5,010 nt of DNA from Paenibacillus sp. UBA6285 (GTDB taxonomy: Bacteria; Bacillota; Bacilli; Paenibacillales; Paenibacillaceae). The notes beneath the pieces are model-generated. The model searched no databases. It saw nothing but the letters and a program-made list of their open reading frames with translations, and was not told the origin of the DNA. The stretch spans positions 1,318-6,327 of the forward strand of contig DJUJ01000143.1 of the NCBI GenBank assembly GCA_002438345.1. Reading direction: 5' to 3'. Position numbers and translations under genes: made by a program. This document shows, piece by piece, positions 1 to 5,010 of the stretch; the stretch's first letter is position 1; the number at the start of each line of letters is the position of its first letter.

Positions 1-47
1 AAATATAAGAAAGTATAAGTTTCACCCTATACATTATCCTTATATTT
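1..47. repeat. 9-bp perfect inverted repeat
   Basis: AAATATAAG at 1-9 is exactly the reverse complement of CTTATATTT at 39-47, with 29 bases between the arms. TATAAG also recurs directly at 4-9 and 14-19, ten bases apart, which is about one helical turn. The left arm touches the window edge, so the true repeat may be longer. The arms are pure A/T apart from one G or C, so the hairpin would be weak and chance is a real possibility. It could be an operator-like dyad or simply AT-rich intergenic DNA. Confidence 0.3.
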
Positions 48-77
48 CTCGCACAAACGCTTACCGTCCTTAAAGGG
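1..77. other. AT-rich 5' flank, no assignable gene
   Basis: This stretch lies between the unseen upstream gene and the terminator-like hairpin. All three + frames close quickly: stops lie at 6-8, 16-18 and 71-73. The frame ending at TAA 71-73 is open from the window edge (about 23 codons) and stops just before the hairpin, so it could be the tail of an upstream gene, but its peptide is not one I recognise and the length is within chance. The segment also holds a 9-bp inverted repeat, listed separately. In related Bacillales the genes upstream of mutS are often miaB, ricA/ymcA or cotE, but nothing here identifies any of them. Confidence 0.5.
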
Positions 78-94
78 ACGCCGAAGGCGTTTTT
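78..94 (+). terminator. Probable intrinsic terminator upstream of mutS
   Basis: ACGCC (78-82) pairs perfectly with GGCGT (86-90) around a GAA loop. A run of five T's (90-94) overlaps and follows the 3' arm, and G77-T91 can add a wobble pair. This is the arrangement of a short rho-independent terminator reading rightward. The opposite strand has no comparable T-run after the hairpin, so it probably works in one direction only. It would end transcription from the upstream gene and isolate mutS. The stem is only five Watson-Crick pairs, so termination may be partial. Confidence 0.6.
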
Positions 95-118
95 GCTTGG
101 CCTACTTTCTGTTATAAT
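93..118 (+). promoter_or_regulatory. mutSL promoter, extended -10 type
   Basis: TATAAT at 113-118 matches the vegetative sigma-A -10 consensus exactly and is preceded by TG at 110-111 with one intervening base, giving the extended -10 form TGnTATAAT. The -35 is poor: TTGCTT at 93-98 keeps only TTG and sits at a short 14-base spacing, while positions at 16-18-base spacing are T-rich and match worse. Extended -10 promoters are known to tolerate weak -35 elements, so this is a credible promoter. Transcription would start near base 125, leaving a leader of about 28 nt before the mutS ATG. No operator was recognised over it. Confidence 0.75.
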
Positions 119-141
119 GGAGGACAGCATTAAATAGGCAT

Positions 142-146
142 GGAGG
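142..146 (+). promoter_or_regulatory. Ribosome binding site of mutS
   Basis: GGAGG at 142-146 is followed by six bases and then ATG at 153. The in-frame TTG at 147 directly abuts this motif and leaves no spacer, so it cannot be the start served by it. This decides for ATG 153. Confidence 0.9.
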
Positions 147-152
147 TTGACC

Positions 153-2906
153 ATGGCACAATATACGCCGATGATTGAGCAATATTTAAAGGTAAAAGAA
201 GGGGCAAAGGATGCCTTCCTATTTTTTAGACTAGGCGATTTCTATGAAATGTTCTTTGAAGATGCCATTCTGGCTTCCAAGGAGCTTGAAATTACGTTGA
301 CAGGCCGCGAAGGCGGGGGTGAAGAGAAGATCCCTATGTGTGGAGTTCCTTACCACGCCGCCGAGGGTTATATTCAGCGCTTGATTGAAAAAGGATATAA
401 AGTCGCCATTTGTGAGCAGTTAGAGGATGCTTCTGTGACTAAGGGCATGGTGAAGCGGGATATCGTACGCGTCGTGACACCAGGAACTGTGATGGATGGA
501 AAAATCATTGCCGACAAAAGCAACAATTACCTCGTTTGTGTAACCGAAAGTGATGGAATGATGGCACTCGCGGCTTGTGATTTAACTACAGGTGAATTAT
601 ACGTTACTTCAGTCTTATCTGGAGCAGAGTGGCTGCGGGATGAAATTGGCATTTACGAACCAGCTGAGATTATCGGAGACGCTGCACTACTGGAACTTTT
701 ACGTAGTGAAACGCCACTGTTAGCGAAGCCTGTCGTGTATACGCCTTGGGAGAAATGCGAGGAGGAGCTGGCACGTCGTCAGTTCGGTGAAGCCGCATGG
801 GTACGTCTTGAGAAAGAACGCGGGCAATGTCTAGCACTGCTGATCTCCTATCTAAACGAGACGCAGCGGCGTTCAATGGGACAGCTTAGTCAGATTTCCC
901 CTTATGAACCCGGCAATTATATGATTCTTGATCCGTTTACTCGCCGAAATCTGGAGCTTACAGAGACTGTCCGAGAACGCTCCAAAAAAGGATCTCTGCT
1001 ATGGCTATTAGACCGCACTGAAACGTCCATGGGCGCGCGGTTGTTACGTCGTAGAATAGATAAGCCATTGCTCCAACGGGCTCCGATCGAACGACGCCTT
1101 GAAGCTGTTGATTATTTGTACAATCAGTTTATTGTTCGCGAGGACCTGCGTCTGGCGCTTAAGGAAATTTATGATTTGGAGCGACTGGTTGGACGTATTG
1201 CCTTTGGTAGTGCGAATGGTCGTGACATGAATGCCTTGAAGCTATCGCTGGCGCAGATCCCTGCTTTGAAGGAATTATGTATGACTTCCGGGTCTGCGAC
1301 CTTACGCGAGATCGGTGCTAATATGGATGAATGTGCCGAGCTGCGGGAGGATATAGACCGAGCTATTGTTGAGGATGCCCCGGTGTCTGTGCGAGACGGT
1401 GGAATTATTCGTTCTGGTTATCATGCACGATTGGACGAGCTGCGGGAAGCTAGCAGTAATGGTAAGCGTTGGATCGCTGAATTGGAAGCTAAGGAACGGC
1501 AAGCCACAGGCATTAAATCACTGAAGATCGGCTATAACAAAATCTTTGGTTATTTCATAGAAATCACCAAATCTAATCTGGCTTCGTTGCCGGAAGGACG
1601 CTATGAGCGCAAGCAGACACTCGCAAATGCAGAGCGGTTTGTAACTCCTGATCTTAAAGAGAAAGAAGCTCTTATTCTTGAAGCTCAAGATAAAATGACG
1701 GATCTGGAGTACAGTCTCTTTACAGAATTACGTGATCGAATTAGTGGTCAAATCCCTCGATTACAGAATCTTGCAGAAAAGGTAGCTGAAATCGATGTTT
1801 ATCAATGTCTGGCGGCTGTCAGTGCAGAGCATCGCTTCGTGAAACCTGTCTTGTCTGATGGTTATGATCTTCGACTTGAAGGTGGTCGCCATCCTGTTGT
1901 GGAGGCGGTGCTGAAGGATTCGGCATTTATTGCAAACGGAAGTACGCTCAGTAAGGAAGATGGAAATATTCTTCTGATTACTGGTCCTAATATGGCTGGA
2001 AAAAGTACCTATATGCGGCAGGTTGCACTCATCTGCATCATGGCTCAAATTGGTTGTTTCGTTCCGGCATCCAGCGCAGAAGTTCCGCTTATTGATCGAA
2101 TCTTCACACGTATAGGGGCAGCCGATGATTTGATCGGAGGTCAGAGTACGTTTATGGTAGAAATGGCCGACATTCAGGTCATGACAGAAAAAGCAACAGC
2201 CCGGAGTTTGATTATTATTGATGAGCTTGGAAGAGGAACCTCTACTAGTGAAGGCATGGCGATCGCACAAGCGGTAATTGAGTATGTGCATGATACCATT
2301 TCTTGCAAAGCTTTAGTTTCGACGCATTTTCATGAATTGGCTCACTTAGAAGAAAGTCTTAAAGGGCTGAAGAATTACTCTATGGCCGTTCAAGAAAGTG
2401 GCGATAAAGTAAACTTCCTGCGCAAACTTGTTCCGGGAGCGGCAGACAGCAGTTATGGGATTTATTGTGCACGCCTTGCGGGGCTTCCTGAAGGGATCAT
2501 TGATCGTGCTTACGGTCTGCTTCAGAGCATCGAGCAAGCGGCTCATCCGGGTGGTTCCTCTATTCATTATGGGGGTGGACTAGAAAGTCAAGCAGCTGCA
2601 AAAGAGGTCGCAACTACATCTATCCAACAACCCGTTAGTGTCATCGCAGAAACTTCTGAGATTACTGCGGACTCATACTCATCCGTAGCAGATGAAGTAG
2701 TACAACTGTCTATCTTTGGCGAGGAAGAACCACGTAAGAATCGGAAAGGTAGTGCAAATCAGGCGGCAGTAGTAACTGAAGTACAAGAGAATCCTGCGAT
2801 AAAAGAATTCATCACTTCTGTACGTAACGCAGATCTTATGAATATGACTCCGCTGCAGGCTATGAGTCTCCTGAACGATCTGAAGATGAAAGCCAAGGAT
2901 CTTTAA
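153..2906 (+). CDS. mutS: DNA mismatch repair protein MutS
   Basis: MutS binds mispairs and small loops as a dimer, becomes an ATP-bound sliding clamp and recruits MutL. The protein is 917 aa and intact. Domain I (about 1-115) has the mismatch wedge in GDFYEMF, with Phe30 and Glu32. A connector follows (about 120-250), then the core levers with RRNLEL (264-269) and TSMGARLLRRR (291-301), and the clamp with GYFIEIT (466-472). The ATPase has Walker A GPNMAGKST (611-619, Lys617), STFMVEM (665-671), Walker B LIIIDE (686-691) and the STHFHEL histidine (His725). The dimerising helix-turn-helix region includes SSYGIYCARLAGLP (766-779). A low-complexity Ser/Ala/Val/Glu linker leads to the putative beta-clamp motif QLSIF (851-855) and a conserved-looking C-terminal helix (about 879-917). 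It is some 60 aa longer than B. subtilis or E. coli MutS as I recall their lengths, with the excess around the clamp motif. ATG 153 is chosen by the GGAGG spacing and the Bacillus-like MAxYTPMIxQYL start. It heads the mutSL operon. Confidence 0.98.
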   Translation: MAQYTPMIEQYLKVKEGAKDAFLFFRLGDFYEMFFEDAILASKELEITLTGREGGGEEKIPMCGVPYHAAEGYIQRLIEKGYKVAICEQLEDASVTKGMVKRDIVRVVTPGTVMDGKIIADKSNNYLVCVTESDGMMALAACDLTTGELYVTSVLSGAEWLRDEIGIYEPAEIIGDAALLELLRSETPLLAKPVVYTPWEKCEEELARRQFGEAAWVRLEKERGQCLALLISYLNETQRRSMGQLSQISPYEPGNYMILDPFTRRNLELTETVRERSKKGSLLWLLDRTETSMGARLLRRRIDKPLLQRAPIERRLEAVDYLYNQFIVREDLRLALKEIYDLERLVGRIAFGSANGRDMNALKLSLAQIPALKELCMTSGSATLREIGANMDECAELREDIDRAIVEDAPVSVRDGGIIRSGYHARLDELREASSNGKRWIAELEAKERQATGIKSLKIGYNKIFGYFIEITKSNLASLPEGRYERKQTLANAERFVTPDLKEKEALILEAQDKMTDLEYSLFTELRDRISGQIPRLQNLAEKVAEIDVYQCLAAVSAEHRFVKPVLSDGYDLRLEGGRHPVVEAVLKDSAFIANGSTLSKEDGNILLITGPNMAGKSTYMRQVALICIMAQIGCFVPASSAEVPLIDRIFTRIGAADDLIGGQSTFMVEMADIQVMTEKATARSLIIIDELGRGTSTSEGMAIAQAVIEYVHDTISCKALVSTHFHELAHLEESLKGLKNYSMAVQESGDKVNFLRKLVPGAADSSYGIYCARLAGLPEGIIDRAYGLLQSIEQAAHPGGSSIHYGGGLESQAAAKEVATTSIQQPVSVIAETSEITADSYSSVADEVVQLSIFGEEEPRKNRKGSANQAAVVTEVQENPAIKEFITSVRNADLMNMTPLQAMSLLNDLKMKAKDL

Positions 2907-2925
2907 ATATTGATTGCCTAAATAA

Positions 2926-2932
2926 GAGGTGA
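2926..2932 (+). promoter_or_regulatory. Ribosome binding site of mutL, decides start
   Basis: GAGGTGA at 2926-2932 can pair continuously with the 16S anti-Shine-Dalgarno sequence. It runs directly into ATG 2933, leaving only three bases between GAGG and that ATG. The in-frame TTG at 2939 lies nine bases from GAGG, within the usual 5-10-base range. The spacing therefore favours TTG 2939. Confidence 0.75.
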
Positions 2933-2938
2933 ATGAAA

Positions 2939-4921
2939 TTGGCCAAAATTCATATATTGGACGAGCATATTGCCAACCAGATTGCTGCGGGTGAAGTTGT
3001 TGAGCGACCAGCTTCTGTTGTGAAGGAGCTAGTTGAGAATGCTATTGACGCAGGAAGCACAAGGATTGAGGTTTCGGTAGAAGAAGGCGGTTTACAGAGC
3101 ATCCGAGTGAAAGATAACGGCTCGGGGATCGAGCCTGAGGATTGCGAGACCGCTTTTTATCGCCATGCCACAAGTAAAATCGCTAATGGGCGTGATTTAT
3201 TCCAGATTACTAGCTTAGGGTTCCGTGGAGAGGCACTTCCCAGTATTGCTGCGGTATCCAAAGTATCTCTTCTAACTGCAACTGCCGATGACGGCAAAGG
3301 ACGCCTGATTGATATTGAGGGTGGTAATTTAATTCGGAATGAGGATTCCCCTTCGGGCCGTGGGAGCGATCTAGCGGTGCGTGAATTATTTTTTAATACG
3401 CCGGCAAGGCTGAAATATATGAAAAGTATACAGACGGAGCTTGGTCATATATCGGATGCCATGTATCGAATGGCATTAGCCCATCCGGGAATCTCTTTTA
3501 CCTTGCATCATAATGGCAATCAGCTGCTGCACACGCTTGGTAATGGTGATCTGCTGCAAGTGATCGCTGCGGTGTACGGAACCTCCGCAGCCAAGGCTAT
3601 GCTGCCGATTACGGCGGAGGACTTGGATTACCGCATTTCTGGTTATATAAGCCGTCCGGAATGGACACGCTCGAATCGAAACGCAGTAACTACCATTGTG
3701 GGAGGACGATATATTCGCAGCAATGGTCTGAACGCAGCTATCATGCGTGCTTATCATACTTTGCTTCCGATTAATCGCTATCCACTGCTGGTACTCGAAC
3801 TGGACATGCATCCTTCTCTTGTGGATGTCAATGTTCATCCGGCTAAGCTGGAGGTTCGATTTAGTAAAGAGAATGAGCTTTACACGTTTGTGGAACAGGA
3901 AATCCGTAAGGTGTTGCTGGGGCAAAGTCTGATTCCGCGACCAGGTAAAGAAACCATCGGACCGAAGGGCAGCAGTTCATTTATTCAGGAGCAGTTTGCT
4001 TTTTCCAAAGGAGCAGTTCCGCCGCCATCGACTGAGGTGGGCAAGGATTCAGTTCCTCAGGGATCTGATAGTTCCTTTAGTAGACAACAACCATCAAGCG
4101 TTGAGCTGAGCGCCCGTGAGTTCAGGAAGGAGAGGCTGACTGATAATCCGATGACCCGTGAAACGGCTCCATCCTATGGGTCAGGATACCAGTCTTTCTC
4201 TTCGCAAGGACGTCAAAATAATGTGAGCAACAACTATACTAATAGCTACCGTCCGCAAGAAACTTCATCGCCGCAGAAGCAGATCCCTTCTGCCCAAGCG
4301 TTATGGGCACCGCCAGTCCATGAAGAATCTGGACTTCCGGCCTTCCCAGAACTAAATTATATTGGTCAGCATCATGGGACTTATATTATCGCTCAGAATG
4401 ACGGAGGGCTGTATCTCATCGATCAACATGCGGCTCACGAACGCATAAATTACGAATATTTTTATGAGAAGTTCGGTCGTCCTGAAGACGCTTCTCAGGA
4501 TCTGCTTTTGCCAATTACGCTTGAGTTCACGCCTTCGGAAAGTCGTCAACTTAGTGAACGTCTACATTGGTTTCAGCAGGCTGGAGTGTACCTTGAACAT
4601 TTTGGAGGACAGACCTTTCTGATTCGGTCTTTGCCTTATTGGTTTCCTGAAGGTGAGGAGAAAGCGATCGTTGAAGAAATGGCGGAGTGGGTCTTGAGTG
4701 AACGATTGATTGACCTAGCGAAGCTGCGAGAGAAATCATCTATTCTGTGTTCATGTAAAGCATCCATTAAAGCTAACCAGAAACTAACAGAACAGGAAGT
4801 CGAGGCATTGTTGTCTCGTCTGGCAGCATGTAGGCAGCCGTATACTTGTCCACATGGGCGACCGATTGTGATTTCTTTTTCATCCTATGATTTAGAGAAA
4901 TTGTTCAAACGGGTGATGTAA
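2939..4921 (+). CDS. mutL: DNA mismatch repair endonuclease MutL
   Basis: MutL couples MutS mismatch recognition to strand nicking. With the TTG start it is 660 aa. The N-terminal GHKL ATPase (about 1-331) has KELVENAIDAG with catalytic Glu30 and Asn34, DNGSG with Asp59, RHATSK (75-80), GFRGEAL (94-100), LFFNTPAR (150-157) and NVHPAK with Lys303. A Ser/Gln/Asn/Pro-rich linker, probably disordered, spans about 336-466. The C-terminal endonuclease domain has DQHA(x)2E(x)4E (495-506), a QDLLLP putative beta-clamp contact (520-525), SCKASIKAN (605-613) and CPHGRP (637-642), which supply the expected metal and zinc ligands. MutL is thus a nicking enzyme, as in MutH-less bacteria. One mild variation is GS rather than GT before the LFFNTPAR strand (Ser143), a conservative change. 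TTG 2939 gives MAKIHIL, like B. subtilis MAKVIQL; ATG 2933 would add two residues (662 aa). It is probably co-transcribed with mutS, 32 nt upstream. Confidence 0.97.
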   Translation: MAKIHILDEHIANQIAAGEVVERPASVVKELVENAIDAGSTRIEVSVEEGGLQSIRVKDNGSGIEPEDCETAFYRHATSKIANGRDLFQITSLGFRGEALPSIAAVSKVSLLTATADDGKGRLIDIEGGNLIRNEDSPSGRGSDLAVRELFFNTPARLKYMKSIQTELGHISDAMYRMALAHPGISFTLHHNGNQLLHTLGNGDLLQVIAAVYGTSAAKAMLPITAEDLDYRISGYISRPEWTRSNRNAVTTIVGGRYIRSNGLNAAIMRAYHTLLPINRYPLLVLELDMHPSLVDVNVHPAKLEVRFSKENELYTFVEQEIRKVLLGQSLIPRPGKETIGPKGSSSFIQEQFAFSKGAVPPPSTEVGKDSVPQGSDSSFSRQQPSSVELSAREFRKERLTDNPMTRETAPSYGSGYQSFSSQGRQNNVSNNYTNSYRPQETSSPQKQIPSAQALWAPPVHEESGLPAFPELNYIGQHHGTYIIAQNDGGLYLIDQHAAHERINYEYFYEKFGRPEDASQDLLLPITLEFTPSESRQLSERLHWFQQAGVYLEHFGGQTFLIRSLPYWFPEGEEKAIVEEMAEWVLSERLIDLAKLREKSSILCSCKASIKANQKLTEQEVEALLSRLAACRQPYTCPHGRPIVISFSSYDLEKLFKRVM

Positions 4922-5010
4922 TTGTAAGTCTATATTAGTTGAACTTGAAATTTTTCTATTAAGGTAATTGCGTGACTGCGGTGAATGCTTGGACTTCCGG
5001 CCGCTGTTGT
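4922..5010. other. 3' flank after mutL, no assignable gene
   Basis: Bases 4922-4970 are AT-rich (11 of 49 are G or C), with no strong hairpin followed by a T-run. The best pairing is only AAGT/ACTT (4926-4929 with 4943-4946) before T5 at 4951-4955, too weak to call a terminator. Bases 4971-5010 are GC-rich (24 of 40). A GTG at 4972 follows AAGG (4961-4964) by seven bases and stays open to the window end, but so does TTG 4968 in another frame. On the opposite strand a frame ending at 4959 and another ending at 4930 are also open to the edge. I cannot choose among the start of a downstream gene, the end of a convergent gene and non-coding DNA. Confidence 0.5.

Noticed and set aside
147..152. 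TTG 147 as the mutS start, giving two extra residues
   Set aside because: It directly follows GGAGG and has no spacer. ATG 153 has a six-base spacer and gives the family-typical N-terminus.
140..178. Short ORF of 12 codons overlapping the mutS start, a possible leader peptide
   Set aside because: Its ATG has no ribosome site of its own, and the mutS GGAGG lies inside it. It is a chance frame.
222..227. Six-base homopolymers in the repair genes (222-227, 984-989, 3389-3394) as phase-variation switches
   Set aside because: Runs of six are common at this base composition and too short to suggest contingency loci. I also see no tandem hexamer repeat like the one in the E. coli mutL ATP-lid region.
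1761..2291. 176-codon antisense open frame within mutS
   Set aside because: It lies opposite the conserved MutS clamp/ATPase region. Its product is low in recognisable motifs and has no independent start signals.
2881..2932. Separate promoter for mutL in the mutS end/gap
   Set aside because: There are AT-rich -10-like words near 2902-2910 but no matching -35 at proper spacing. The short gap fits co-transcription.
3476..3925. 149-codon antisense open frame within mutL, and a 61-codon + frame at 3747-3932
   Set aside because: Both overlap the conserved GHKL/transducer region of MutL, and the codon-level conservation belongs to mutL.
4330..4342. 13-base exact direct repeat TGGACTTCCGGCC at 4330-4342 and 4990-5002
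   Set aside because: About 0.2 such matches are expected by chance in 5 kb, and one copy is ordinary MutL coding sequence. It is kept only as a side note to the right-edge finding.

Overview
The window carries the core of a methyl-independent DNA mismatch-repair operon, mutS followed by mutL, both complete and on the + strand. Together they fill about 95% of the sequence. The organism is most likely a low-to-mid GC Gram-positive of the Bacillales, probably Paenibacillus or a close relative. The reasons are that both proteins read like Bacillus-type MutS and MutL, that MutL has the metal-dependent endonuclease motifs found in bacteria lacking MutH, that strong GGAGG-type ribosome sites are used, and that a TTG start is likely for mutL. 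The genus is an inference from protein style, not a database match.

Layout. Bases 1-77 are an AT-rich 5' flank with no recognisable gene. A short GC-rich hairpin with a T-run (78-94) looks like an intrinsic terminator for whatever lies upstream. It directly abuts a promoter with a perfect extended -10 element (110-118), so mutS appears to have its own transcription start near base 125 and a leader of about 28 nt. mutS (153-2906, 917 aa) starts at an ATG six bases after GGAGG. After a 32-nt gap comes mutL, most likely starting at TTG 2939 (660 aa) rather than the ATG at 2933. The last 89 bases are an AT-rich spacer that turns abruptly GC-rich at about 4971; no gene can be assigned there.

How the genes work together. 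MutS recognises mispairs with its N-terminal Phe-x-Glu wedge and becomes an ATP-bound sliding clamp. It recruits MutL, whose N-terminal GHKL ATPase and C-terminal endonuclease nick the new strand. Both proteins carry a recognisable beta-clamp (DnaN) contact, QLSIF in MutS and QDLLLP in MutL. This fits the Bacillus subtilis model, in which the replication clamp places and activates repair and substitutes for Dam/MutH strand marking.

I see no previously undescribed system here. The points most worth a second look are the choice of mutL start codon, the terminator fused to the mutS promoter, the long variable tail of MutS around its clamp motif, and the composition switch at the right edge.
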